A stretch of 47,081 bases of DNA from Rhodopirellula sp. (lineage in GTDB: Bacteria > Planctomycetota > Planctomycetia > Pirellulales > Pirellulaceae): contig NZGD01000051.1 in the NCBI GenBank assembly GCA_002690925.1, forward strand, positions 1 to 47,081, in the 5' to 3' direction. The notes below the pieces were generated by a model. It made no database searches and had not been told where the DNA came from. It saw only the letters and a program-made list of their open reading frames with translations. This document shows, in pieces, positions 27,337-36,296 of the stretch (position 1 is its first letter; each line of letters opens with the position of its first letter). Both the position numbers and the translations under genes were made by a program.

Positions 27337-28818
27337 ATGACGCTCAGCGACGGTTATCCCACTGAAACCATCATTGGTCTCGAGGTACACGTTCAACTTA
27401 AAACACAGACCAAGTTGTTTTGCAGTTGCAGCACACTTTTTGGTGCCCCACCCAACACTCAGGTATGCCCTGTCTGTCTCGGTCTTCCCGGTGCGTTACC
27501 GGTCATGAATGAGCATGCGATCGACTTAGCGATCCGAGCTGGCCTCGCAATCGATTGTTCGATCCCGTCGATGACAAAATGGGATCGTAAGCAGTATTTC
27601 TACCCAGACCTTCCCAAGGGATACCAGATCAGCCAATTTGATCTCCCAATTTGCATTGATGGTTTTCTTGACATAACCGACGAAGCTGCGCCCGAAAAAA
27701 ATCGTCGTATCGGCATCATTCGAGCGCACTTGGAAGAAGATGCGGGCAAGAGCATGCATGATGAGGCGACCGGGCGGAGTGACTCACGCATCGACCTGAA
27801 TCGCTGCGGAACACCGTTGCTCGAAATTGTCAGTCACCCTGACTTGCGATCCGCAAGCGAGGCCAAAGAATACTTGGATGAACTCAAGTTGCGAATGACG
27901 CATCTTGGCGTATCAGACTGCGAAATGCAGGAAGGTAGTCTTCGTGTCGACGCTAATGTAAATCTGCATATCGATGTCGATGGCAAGAAAATTGCGACAC
28001 CGATTGCTGAAATCAAAAACATGAATAGCTTTCGCGCTGTCGAGCATGCCATTGAACACGAAGTTGACCGACAATACGACGCTTGGGAAGAGACAGGTAA
28101 AACGATCGAGGACGAAGCCAAGACCACACGTGGCTGGGATGATGCGAAGGGAAAAACATTCCTCCAGCGTGAAAAAGAAGAGTCTGCAGATTACCGGTAC
28201 TTCCCCGATCCAGATTTGTTACCAATACGCATCCCGCAAGAACGTGTGAACGAAGCCAAAGCTGAACTGGGCGAACTACCTGCAGAAATTTGTCAACGTC
28301 TACAAACACAATACGGCATCAAGTTGTACGATGCGAATGTCATTGTGAAGCAAGGTCGAGACCTGATTGAATATTTCGAGGCAGCCGCTACCAAATCCGG
28401 AGATGGAAAACGCACTAGTTCGTGGATCCAACAGGATGTGATGCGGACACTTAATGAAACCGAGGCCAGCATTGCTGAATTTGCTGTCAATGCTGAACAA
28501 TTGGGCGATTTATTACAACGCGTTAGCAGAGGTGACTTTGATAACGCGCGAGCGAGAGATGTTTTTGCACACTTACTAAAGACTGAAGATTCTGTCGAAG
28601 AAGCAATTTCGAGGTTGGGCATTGAATTAGTAGACAGCAATGAAATCGAGGTGCTTTGCCAGGAATTGCTGGACGCAAATCCGCAAGTCATCGATGATGT
28701 AAAAAATGGCAAGCAGCAAGCCGTTGGAGCGTTGATTGGGCAGGCCAAGAAAAAGAATGCCAATGCAAACCCAAAGCAGGTACGGGAGACTTTACTTCAA
28801 CTGATCGAGCAATCCTGA
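27337..28818 (+). CDS. gatB: Aspartyl/glutamyl-tRNA amidotransferase subunit B
   Basis: tRNA-binding kinase/transamidation subunit of GatCAB, 493 residues. It has the N-terminal IIGLEVHVQLKTQTKLFCSC, the Cys pattern CSCS...CPVCLGLPG near 28-53, KWDRKQYFYPDLPKGYQISQ (about 81-100), HLEEDAGKS near 130, SLRVDANVN near 202, ESADYRYFPDPDLLP near 280 and a C-terminal YqeY-like tail ending in NPKQVRETLLQLIEQ. Start ATG at 27337 is 6 bases after the gatA stop, so the two are coupled. Confidence 0.97.
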   Translation: MTLSDGYPTETIIGLEVHVQLKTQTKLFCSCSTLFGAPPNTQVCPVCLGLPGALPVMNEHAIDLAIRAGLAIDCSIPSMTKWDRKQYFYPDLPKGYQISQFDLPICIDGFLDITDEAAPEKNRRIGIIRAHLEEDAGKSMHDEATGRSDSRIDLNRCGTPLLEIVSHPDLRSASEAKEYLDELKLRMTHLGVSDCEMQEGSLRVDANVNLHIDVDGKKIATPIAEIKNMNSFRAVEHAIEHEVDRQYDAWEETGKTIEDEAKTTRGWDDAKGKTFLQREKEESADYRYFPDPDLLPIRIPQERVNEAKAELGELPAEICQRLQTQYGIKLYDANVIVKQGRDLIEYFEAAATKSGDGKRTSSWIQQDVMRTLNETEASIAEFAVNAEQLGDLLQRVSRGDFDNARARDVFAHLLKTEDSVEEAISRLGIELVDSNEIEVLCQELLDANPQVIDDVKNGKQQAVGALIGQAKKKNANANPKQVRETLLQLIEQS

Positions 28819-28863
28819 CGTTTCATCCAATTCAATGCTCACGCGGAATGAAGGAACATCCCT

Positions 28864-29349
28864 ATGGTCGATCCAAGTGACACGTCCCTCGGTAACGACG
28901 AACAACAAAGCGACCTCGGCTTCTGGTGCATTGTTGTGTTCATCGGATTGATTGCTGCGTGGCTTTTACTGATGCCGTGGATTCCGGGAATCGCGAAGCA
29001 CTCTTTGCAACGCTTCCACCTTCGGACCCCATCATTTTCTGTTTGGGCTGCACAATTCCCGATCCCGTCGATGTACAACTTTGCGAACCAATACAAAGTT
29101 GAACAATACCCACCGGGCTTCGTCATGATGATCCTCGACGAGAACTGGAGATATGCAAATCATTTTCCAGCGAGGGTGATCACATTCTTTGCTGGTCGGT
29201 ATGACTTTTTATCCTCACAGCAGGATCGTTGGTTTACCCTCAAATCGTCATACCGTGAACAAATACTCGAATCAAAGTTTCACCTCGAAGCCCAATCTGA
29301 CGGTGGCTACAAACTGATTCGAATCGATGAGGTTGAGGAATCGCTATGA
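28864..29349 (+). CDS. Small membrane-anchored protein, function unknown
   Basis: 161 residues with one transmembrane helix at about 20-44 (WCIVVFIGLIAAWLLLMPWI) after an acidic N terminus. The rest is a soluble domain with many aromatic residues (FPARVITFFAGRYDFL near 105-120). No family is recognised. The ATG at 28864 has AAGGA 8 bases upstream. The stop overlaps the next ATG by 4 bases, and the gene probably works with that multi-pass membrane protein. Confidence 0.75.
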   Translation: MVDPSDTSLGNDEQQSDLGFWCIVVFIGLIAAWLLLMPWIPGIAKHSLQRFHLRTPSFSVWAAQFPIPSMYNFANQYKVEQYPPGFVMMILDENWRYANHFPARVITFFAGRYDFLSSQQDRWFTLKSSYREQILESKFHLEAQSDGGYKLIRIDEVEESL

Positions 29350-30212
29350 ATAAAGCTACTCAGGCATTCCAAAAGCTGCATTCAGCGGGGCTCAATCGGC
29401 CTCTCGCTGCCTACCGAATCGTACAGGTCGCAATTCTGATCAGCCTCTTTTGGAAATGGCGATTTTTTCTCGAAGCCAACAGTATCTACGCGAATATACC
29501 CGTCGAAGACCCATTCTTTCCGGACTGGTTGAGGTCTGTCACGACAATTCGATTGGCATTCTGGGGGTCTGCATTTGCAACGTCAATTGGCCTGATCACC
29601 TCAATCAACCTGCTTCGAAAAACATGCAACTGGCTCTGCTTTATTGGAATCAGCCTGATGTGCGTTCATCAAGGAAGTTACAACGACATGACGTTTGTGA
29701 CGATTTGGTGGTGCTGTCTTTGGTCCGTGTGGTTAGCTCACCGAGTGAACACTGGACAGCAAGAATTGCTGATACGGCGGGCAGCCTTCCTCTCTCGCCT
29801 GATCATCTCATTGATTCTGCTCGGTGGTGCAGCAGGCAAATGGACCCCTGAGTACTGGTCTGGAGAAGTGCTATTTGACATTTACTTTTTAGATCGTGAC
29901 TTTTGGATTTTCAATTACCTGCGAGAAAACTACGCCCTCAAGGACTTGCAGGAAATTGCCAAGTGGTACAGTCGCCAAGTCGTTGTCGTTGAAACACTCA
30001 GTGGGATCGGTTTATGGGTCCTTCCCGCCCGCTGGGCCGCGTTGTTTGCCACGATCATCCTGTCAGGGATAGTGATCTTCTCCAACAAGTATCTATTGTC
30101 GGTCAACGGATGCCTGATTGGTCTTGCCTGTGTCGGCTACTTGGTACCTAGCCGGCACCGCAATGTAGCCACCCACGCAAGTCCAGCAAAAGAAGAACCA
30201 GCGACTAACTGA
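29346..30212 (+). CDS. Multi-pass membrane protein, HTTM-like
   Basis: 288 residues with about six or seven hydrophobic segments, for example AYRIVQVAILISLFWKWRFF (about 22-41), LAFWGSAFATSIGLITSI, IIWWCCLWSVWLAHRV near 130 in similar form, LSRLIISLILLGGAAGKW (about 152-170), ALFATIILSGIVIFSNK and CLIGLACVGYLVP. The W-rich first helix and the LGGAAGKWTPEYWSGE segment recall the HTTM (vitamin K-dependent carboxylase-like) and DoxX-like groups, but the match is loose. It is translationally coupled to the preceding small membrane protein (ATGA overlap) and ends 7 bases from hisB on the other strand. Confidence 0.7.
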   Translation: MNKATQAFQKLHSAGLNRPLAAYRIVQVAILISLFWKWRFFLEANSIYANIPVEDPFFPDWLRSVTTIRLAFWGSAFATSIGLITSINLLRKTCNWLCFIGISLMCVHQGSYNDMTFVTIWWCCLWSVWLAHRVNTGQQELLIRRAAFLSRLIISLILLGGAAGKWTPEYWSGEVLFDIYFLDRDFWIFNYLRENYALKDLQEIAKWYSRQVVVVETLSGIGLWVLPARWAALFATIILSGIVIFSNKYLLSVNGCLIGLACVGYLVPSRHRNVATHASPAKEEPATN

Positions 30213-30219
30213 CTCGGCG

Positions 30220-30807
30220 TTACAGAATGCCCTTAGTGCTGGGAATCGCATTACTGCGAGGATCATCTTCAGCCGCCATGCGCACCGCGCGTGCAACAGC
30301 CTTGAAAACGCACTCTGCGACATGGTGCGCGTTGCGTCCATGATGCAGCACAACATGGAGATTACATTTCGAGTTGGCAGCGAAAGACTGCCAGAAATGT
30401 TCGACTAACTCAGAATCAAAGGTGCCGATTTTGGTTGCGGCAATGGGTGCCTGATATTCAAAAGCGTACCGCCCCCCCAGATCCACTGCAGCAGTGACAA
30501 GACACTCATCCATCGGAAGTGTGAAGTGCCCATACCTGCGAATGCCTGCCCGATCCCCGAGCGCCTGATCCATTGCCTGCCCCAAAGCAATCCCAATGTC
30601 CTCGCATGTGTGATGATCATCAACATGCAAATCACCCACAGCGGCTACGGAGAGATCGATCAAAGCATGCTTGGAAAAAAGATCCAGCATGTGGTCAAGA
30701 AAACCGATTCCTGACTTCCGAGTTCCAGCCCCATCGCCATCCAAATCAATCGACAGCTGAATGTCTGTTTCTCCGGTCTTGCGGTCGACCGAGGCAGTGC
30801 GAGTCAT
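30220..30807 (-). CDS. hisB: Imidazoleglycerol-phosphate dehydratase
   Basis: Sixth step of histidine synthesis, dehydration of IGP to imidazole-acetol phosphate. The 195-residue product is the monofunctional form without a histidinol-phosphatase domain. Manganese-site motifs are FLDHMLDLFSKH (about 38-49), DLHVDDHHTCEDIG (about 60-73), MDECLV near 105 and HHGRNAHHVAECVFKA near 160. The frame is open to 30876 but the ATG at 30807, giving MTRTASVDRKTGETDI, matches family starts. It follows hisC by 49 bases in the hisD-hisC-hisB run. Confidence 0.96.
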   Translation of the reverse strand: MTRTASVDRKTGETDIQLSIDLDGDGAGTRKSGIGFLDHMLDLFSKHALIDLSVAAVGDLHVDDHHTCEDIGIALGQAMDQALGDRAGIRRYGHFTLPMDECLVTAAVDLGGRYAFEYQAPIAATKIGTFDSELVEHFWQSFAANSKCNLHVVLHHGRNAHHVAECVFKAVARAVRMAAEDDPRSNAIPSTKGIL

Positions 30808-30856
30808 GTGATTACCAGAATTACAAGAGTGAGAAAGTCCAAACGATGAGAGTCGC

Positions 30857-31918
30857 CTAAGCCAGATAACGCTCAATTATCATCAGGCATGCGTCGATCT
30901 GCTCATCTGTTCCCACAGAAATCCGCAGACCATCCCCCCAATCCGGGAATTTCATGTATCGAACGAGAATCTGATTTTTCTTCAGGAATTCGTAAAGTTG
31001 CTGATGTTTCCCATTGGGATGTTGGCACCAGACAAAGTTTGCGTGGGACGGCACCACATTAAAACCAAGGCCACCCAGTCGCTCTGCCAAGCGACTACGT
31101 GTGCCATTCATTTTTCCCTGAACTTCCCTAAGCCAGTCACCACAGCCCATTGCCGCGGTAGCAGCGGCAATCGACAAACCATCACAATTGTAACTGTCCT
31201 TGATTTTGGCCAGTTCAGCGATGACGTCCGGCTGTGCTACTAGAAAACCAAATCGGATCCCAGCTAAGCCATAAGACTTACTGAGGGTTCTTGTGACCAT
31301 AACCCGCTGGTTCTGTTGAACAAGATCTAGACAATTGTCTTCGGCAAAATCGGCATAGGCCTCATCAACTATCAAAGGACAATCGAGTGAGTCTACGAAC
31401 TGGGACACACGATTCGGACTGACGACGGTCCCGCTCGGGCTATTCGGATTGGGTAACAGTACAAGCCGGAGGTCTTTGTCGGATTTTCCAAAAGCTTCTG
31501 GAAGAGACCAATCATCATCGAAAGCAACCTGTTCCCAGGCGGCGCCTTGAATATCAGCCAATGTGCGATAGAGAACATAACTCGGATAAGGCAAACGCAA
31601 CTTTTGCCCCTCGCCGACAAAACCACGGACGAGTAACGTCAAAATTTCATCGCTTCCGTTGCCAGCGAGAACCCACTCGGGCCCAGGCAGATTTAATCGC
31701 TCAGCCGCAGCCCTCCGGAAGGCAGTTGCCATGGGATCGGGATACCGGTTGAGTGGGCCGCCTGCTGCCACCCTGATCGCATCGACCACAGCGGGCGGTG
31801 GCGGATAGGGATTCTCGTTTGTGTTCAGTTTAATGAACTTCCCCGGCGGAGGTTGTTCACCGGGGGCATAAGCCATCATGCGGGCGAGGGCAGGGCGGAA
31901 GAGAGACTTGTCAGCCAT
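30857..31918 (-). CDS. hisC: Histidinol-phosphate aminotransferase
   Basis: PLP enzyme, 353 residues, converting imidazole-acetol phosphate to histidinol phosphate. It has the N-terminal LNTNENPYPPPP, the substrate segment AGNGSDEILTLLVRGF (about 85-100), NPNSPSGTV near 157, VDEAYADFA near 184, and the PLP lysine K214 in TRTLSKSYGLAGIRFG. Family length is normal. The ATG at 31918 is clear. About 118 bases separate it from hisD on the same strand, and hisB follows. Confidence 0.96.
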   Translation of the reverse strand: MADKSLFRPALARMMAYAPGEQPPPGKFIKLNTNENPYPPPPAVVDAIRVAAGGPLNRYPDPMATAFRRAAAERLNLPGPEWVLAGNGSDEILTLLVRGFVGEGQKLRLPYPSYVLYRTLADIQGAAWEQVAFDDDWSLPEAFGKSDKDLRLVLLPNPNSPSGTVVSPNRVSQFVDSLDCPLIVDEAYADFAEDNCLDLVQQNQRVMVTRTLSKSYGLAGIRFGFLVAQPDVIAELAKIKDSYNCDGLSIAAATAAMGCGDWLREVQGKMNGTRSRLAERLGGLGFNVVPSHANFVWCQHPNGKHQQLYEFLKKNQILVRYMKFPDWGDGLRISVGTDEQIDACLMIIERYLA

Positions 31919-32036
31919 GATGAGTGGGCGCTTTCGTCAGCCAGTTTGGGTCAGGTCGCGAAACCAAGCTGGCGATGAGGGTCAAAAATGAGGGGCTAAA
32001 AACGGGAAGCAAGCAGTTCAATTCGATGTGTCTGAC

Positions 32037-33389
32037 TCAAGACGCCCGAATTGTCACACTTCTTGCGTGAGCTGTAAGCCCTTCCTTATTCGCAAGTCGG
32101 ACAACATCCGGGGCAATCTGGTTCAGTGCTGCTGGATCGAATTCCGTCACGCTGCCGCTCCGCAAAAAGCTGTTACTGCACAACCCTGCGGCCCATGTGC
32201 AGGTACCGCCGGTGGGCAGAACGTGGCTGGGACCAGCGGCATAATCCCCCAAGGCTACCGGAGTATGGTGCCCAAGGAATGCGGCACCGCTATTTCGAAT
32301 ACGGGCAATCTCTTCGCGCGGATTTCGTGTCTCAATGTGCAAATGCTCTGGCGCAAACTGGTCTGTCAGCTCGCATGCGTGAGCTTGGTCACGGACGAGG
32401 ATCAACGCGCCAAAGGCTTCCAAGCTATCTAGCGTTAATTGGTTTCGTGTCAGTAAATCCAACTGCCTCAGCAATTCTTCTTGAACCGCATCAATCAACT
32501 TCTCATCCCATGTGATGAGGATCGCAGAACCCGGCGAATGCTCTGCCTGAGCCAAGAGATCTGCTGCAACAAAATCGGCTCTCGCCGTCTCATCCGCAAT
32601 GACAATCACCTCACTTGGGCCAGCAAAGGAATCGATATCCACGACACCATAAGCTTCTTTTTTCGCGAGAGCGACAAACAAATTGCCAGGCCCCACAATT
32701 TTATCGACAGCTGGAATCGCATCGCAGCCGTAGGCTAAGGCAGCGACGGCCTGTGCACCGCCCACACGATACACTTCACGCAAGCCGAGCTCGTGGCAGG
32801 TTGCAAGCATATCCACGTTATAGGCCCCAAACTGCGTCGGCGGCGCGACTATCGCAATTTCTTTTACGCCGGCAACCTGAGCCGGAACCGCAGTCATCAG
32901 CACGGTTGATGGATAAGCAGCTGCGCCACCAGGCACACAAACGCCAATCCGGTTCAACGGAAGATATCTCTGCGTGAGAGTCACCCCGGGACGAGGTTCG
33001 ACCGTTACATCCGAATGCAGAATCGCCTGCTGAAATTCAGCAACGTTGTCTCGTATCCGCCGGACCGATTCCAGCAAAGTAGGGTCTGCAGCCGAATGGG
33101 CCTCTTCCAATTCACTCAAGGGCACTCGGAGTTGTTCTGTCGATAGATCTGCCTTATCCAACGCTTTGTTGTACTTCAGCAAAGCCTCAGAACCAGTTTC
33201 TCGCACGTCTCGGCAGATCTTATTGACGACCTCAACAGGCGTCAGTGCCTCCCCAAACACTTCTTCCGTCAAGGCACGCCCTCGGGGGCTCACGACATCG
33301 CCTTGAGGACTGAGTTTCAGACGCAACTCCTGGAGAATCTCGGCGGATCCCTGACGAGCGTCAACACGCTGAATTTGAAGGTCAGACAA
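32037..33389 (-). CDS. hisD: Histidinol dehydrogenase
   Basis: NAD- and zinc-dependent enzyme for the last two steps of histidine synthesis, 450 residues. Motifs seen are NRIGVCVPGGAAAYPSTVLM (about 146-165), YRVGGAQAVAALAYG, IVGPGNLFVALAKKEAYG, DSFAGPSEVIVIAD, the zinc-site AEHSPGSA, the catalytic Glu-His pair in QFAPEHLHIETR near 345, and GDYAAGPSHVLPTGG near 388. No ATG precedes the conserved start, so the TTG at 33389 is used; AAGAG lies a few bases ahead. First gene of hisD-hisC-hisB, divergent from the aldolase gene across about 165 bases. Confidence 0.95.
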   Translation of the reverse strand: MSDLQIQRVDARQGSAEILQELRLKLSPQGDVVSPRGRALTEEVFGEALTPVEVVNKICRDVRETGSEALLKYNKALDKADLSTEQLRVPLSELEEAHSAADPTLLESVRRIRDNVAEFQQAILHSDVTVEPRPGVTLTQRYLPLNRIGVCVPGGAAAYPSTVLMTAVPAQVAGVKEIAIVAPPTQFGAYNVDMLATCHELGLREVYRVGGAQAVAALAYGCDAIPAVDKIVGPGNLFVALAKKEAYGVVDIDSFAGPSEVIVIADETARADFVAADLLAQAEHSPGSAILITWDEKLIDAVQEELLRQLDLLTRNQLTLDSLEAFGALILVRDQAHACELTDQFAPEHLHIETRNPREEIARIRNSGAAFLGHHTPVALGDYAAGPSHVLPTGGTCTWAAGLCSNSFLRSGSVTEFDPAALNQIAPDVVRLANKEGLTAHARSVTIRAS

Positions 33390-33555
33390 ATCAGAACTCT
33401 TATTTTGGGATTCGTATCGGACGACACGGCTGGACAGCAGTGTTGAAACGTGGAAACCGGGCGAAAAGTAACACGGCTACGATTGCCATCATAAGCCGGT
33501 ACAATCGAATTGTTTACCCGCATACCAAGCAACTCCGACACCCGATTTTCAACAA

Positions 33556-34611
33556 ATGGCCGCAGAAATCGATCTTCGCAGCGATACCGTCACCAAGCCA
33601 ACTCCCGAGATGAGGCAGGCAATGGCAGAAGCAGAGGTAGGTGACGCCGTCATTGACGTTGATCCGACGGTGGAACGCTTGGAAACGCTTACCGCTGAGA
33701 TTTTAGGCAAAGAGGCCGCAGTATTCATGCCCAGTGGTTCCATGACGAACCAAATCGCTCTCCGAGTGCATTGCGGTCGCAGCAGCGAATTTCTCTGTGA
33801 AGCTGACTGTCACATCTATCATTACGAACAGGGAGCATTTGCCCAGCTTTCGGGCTTAGTCGCACAAACGGTCGCTGGCGAAGGCGGTGTGCTGCAAGTA
33901 GACCAACTCAGAAATCTGATTCGGCCGGAAAATGAACACATGGTCCGAACTCAACTCGTTTGCCTCGAAAATACCCATAATCGGTGGGGCGGACGTATTC
34001 AGCCGCAGCAGACAGTCTTAGAAATCTGCGATTGGGCGAAACAAAACGGACTAAAGAGGCATTTGGATGGGGCCCGACTCTGGAACGCGTCGGTCGCGAC
34101 CGGCCTGAGTCCTCTGAAACTGGTTGAGCCATTTGATTCCGTTAGCGTCTGTTTTAGTAAAGGACTGGGGGCCCCCGTTGGATCTGCACTGGCAGGAGAT
34201 CGCCAGTTCATTGTAGAAGCTCGCCGCTCCAGAAAACTGTTCGGGGGAGGCATGCGTCAAGCAGGAATCATCGCTGCCGGTGCGCTACACGCATTGGAGC
34301 AGCACCGCGATCGTCTGGTAGAAGATCACGATAATGCTCAACGCCTTCGCGAGGGCTGCGAAGCATGTAGTCCGCTCTCAATTCGTGGAAACCGAGTCGA
34401 TACCAATATCGTCATCTGTGAAGTTGATGAAGACTGGGCTAACGCTGACAAGCTGGCAACGGCACTTGAAGAGCAGGGGGTCAAGTGTTTTGCGATTGGC
34501 CCGCAAGCCATTCGTTTTGTTACCCACTTGGACGTCGATGCCACCCAGATTGAATCCGCGTGTAAGATCATTCAAAGAATCACCAATACGCCGGCCGCGA
34601 ATCTCACCTGA
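33556..34611 (+). CDS. ltaE: Low-specificity L-threonine aldolase family protein
   Basis: PLP-dependent fold-type I enzyme that cleaves threonine or allo-threonine to glycine and acetaldehyde. The 351-residue product has the family N terminus IDLRSDTVTKPTPEMR (about 5-20), GDAVIDVDPTVERLE, the ENTHNRWGG segment (about 139-146), the PLP aspartate in HLDGARLWNA and the PLP lysine K202 in SVCFSKGLGAPVGS. Start ATG at 33556. The stop overlaps the ATG of the glycosyltransferase gene (TGATG), so the two are coupled although they share no obvious pathway. Confidence 0.93.
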   Translation: MAAEIDLRSDTVTKPTPEMRQAMAEAEVGDAVIDVDPTVERLETLTAEILGKEAAVFMPSGSMTNQIALRVHCGRSSEFLCEADCHIYHYEQGAFAQLSGLVAQTVAGEGGVLQVDQLRNLIRPENEHMVRTQLVCLENTHNRWGGRIQPQQTVLEICDWAKQNGLKRHLDGARLWNASVATGLSPLKLVEPFDSVSVCFSKGLGAPVGSALAGDRQFIVEARRSRKLFGGGMRQAGIIAAGALHALEQHRDRLVEDHDNAQRLREGCEACSPLSIRGNRVDTNIVICEVDEDWANADKLATALEEQGVKCFAIGPQAIRFVTHLDVDATQIESACKIIQRITNTPAANLT

Positions 34612-36176
34612 TGGATCGCCAACCACCACGAGCATTGTTCACGCTGCTTATTTCTGTCTCTGTCTTCACAATCGCGGTACTTCTACGACTGCCATCGTGC
34701 TATGAAAGTTTGTGGCTTGATGAACTGCACTCTGCTTGGATCGTCGCGGATGGTGTGGGTAGTATCTACCAGCGTTCCGTTCTAGGTCATCAATCCCCCT
34801 GCTATTATTTGCAACTTTGGGTTTGGAAACAGATATTCGGTGACTCCGAATTAATGCTGCGGCTCAACAGCGTCTTGTTGGTGGCTAGTGGCTGCAGCGT
34901 TATTGCCTATGGCATTACTAAATGGACCAGCAGTTTGCTTGCTGGCTTCGTGTCAGGACTTATTCTTGCTGTTGAGAACAACTCACTTTTTTTTGGAACC
35001 GAATTACGTCCTTTCGCTTTAGTGATTTTGTGTTCCTCAATCTCGATCATCTTTTTTCTACAACTGCTATCCAGTGAATCACGTCACCAACGCCCAGGCA
35101 CTTGGAGTTTTTTGATCGTCACCGTTCTATTTTCAACAATCTGCCAGCCCACTTCTCTAGGCGTACTGTTATGGTTTCCGCTTGGTTTGTGCGGGGTTTG
35201 GTTAATCAGAAACCCCCGGGAATTCCTACGTTTCACGTGGTTGGACGCAACTCTGATCACGATCACGGTATTAGCCATACTGATGTTATGGCAGATGACT
35301 CTTGGTCAAAGCTGGGCAGAGAAATCAATGTGGGGTTCTTTTGCGACAGCAACGCACTGGCAACAAATATGGACGACATGGGACTGGCCCAGCCTGCTTA
35401 TCATTCCCTTAATCCCGCTACTGCTAATCATGATCATTGACAGCATCATTGACAGCCGCAAGCAATCTGATCTCAAACACAGTCCAACCCTCATTGGACT
35501 GGCCTGCTTGGCAACTCTGCCTTTGTTTGCAACAACCGTTTATTGGTGCCTTTCAAGCTTCGAAGTGGTACCAGTTTGGCACCGTCGCTATTTCATCGCT
35601 GTCCTTCCAGTCCTGGCTTGCTTCGCTGGCAGTTGCGTGGGATATGTTCAAATCAGACTCACAGGAAAAAGCAAGCCAACCCTGGTCAGTCTCGCTCTCG
35701 CGTCCACCATCGTACTTTGCCTGGAAGTACAGCAACGAACCTGGCGAAGGCTACAGCTCTCTCCCGTGGCATTGGTAACCCGCGGGGAGGACTGGCGCAA
35801 AGCAGTCGAGTGGCTGCAACAAAAATCAGAACCGGAAAGTCTTATCCTGCTCGACTCAGGGTTGATTGAGGGCCAAAGCTGGATCACACCTGAACTATTC
35901 GAAATCGAAAACACCGCCAAATTGGAATACATGTGTTTTCCGCTTCGCGGTCCCTACCACCTCGACCGCGAAGTGATTGCTGTTGGTCCATCATTTCAAC
36001 CAGTGATCCCACTTTCAGATGCCAAGCAGCCAACCTATATCCTGACCCGCAATACGGCCAGAAAAGCGAAACAACGGGTCGCGAATGAAGAAGTAATGGG
36101 GTTCGGTGGGGTTTCAGTTGTGCTTCCCTCGAAACGAGCCCCACCCCTTACCAAGGAAGTTTCGCACAAACGGTGA
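34611..36176 (+). CDS. GT-C type glycosyltransferase, family 39-like
   Basis: Integral membrane protein of 521 residues with about ten to twelve transmembrane helices and a C-terminal soluble part after about 385. The first loop has the acidic motif LWLDELHSAW (about 34-43) and a following HQSPCYYLQLWVW (about 60-72), the arrangement of the DxE/DE catalytic loop in PMT_2/ArnT-type enzymes that use polyprenyl-phosphate sugars on the periplasmic side. Substrate unknown. It starts within the stop of the aldolase gene. The low helix-to-family similarity means the call is at superfamily level only. Confidence 0.8.
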   Translation: MDRQPPRALFTLLISVSVFTIAVLLRLPSCYESLWLDELHSAWIVADGVGSIYQRSVLGHQSPCYYLQLWVWKQIFGDSELMLRLNSVLLVASGCSVIAYGITKWTSSLLAGFVSGLILAVENNSLFFGTELRPFALVILCSSISIIFFLQLLSSESRHQRPGTWSFLIVTVLFSTICQPTSLGVLLWFPLGLCGVWLIRNPREFLRFTWLDATLITITVLAILMLWQMTLGQSWAEKSMWGSFATATHWQQIWTTWDWPSLLIIPLIPLLLIMIIDSIIDSRKQSDLKHSPTLIGLACLATLPLFATTVYWCLSSFEVVPVWHRRYFIAVLPVLACFAGSCVGYVQIRLTGKSKPTLVSLALASTIVLCLEVQQRTWRRLQLSPVALVTRGEDWRKAVEWLQQKSEPESLILLDSGLIEGQSWITPELFEIENTAKLEYMCFPLRGPYHLDREVIAVGPSFQPVIPLSDAKQPTYILTRNTARKAKQRVANEEVMGFGGVSVVLPSKRAPPLTKEVSHKR

Positions 36177-36242
36177 AACGTCCAGCCCCGGGACAGAGGG
36201 TTTCGTGCCGGAAGCGTCGTTATGCCGACACAATTGCCAACG

Positions 36243-36278
36243 GTGTAAAATAAAGAGCGAGTTCCTACTTTTTTACAC
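36243..36278. repeat. Inverted repeat before the cytochrome gene
   Basis: GTGTAAAA at 36243-36250 and TTTTACAC at 36271-36278 are perfect inverted copies, 20 bases apart, in the 120-base gap between the glycosyltransferase stop and the cytochrome start. It could be an operator for a dimeric regulator or a weak terminator; there is no GC-rich stem or T run. Confidence 0.5.
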
Positions 36279-36296
36279 ACGAAAAAACTGCGACTG

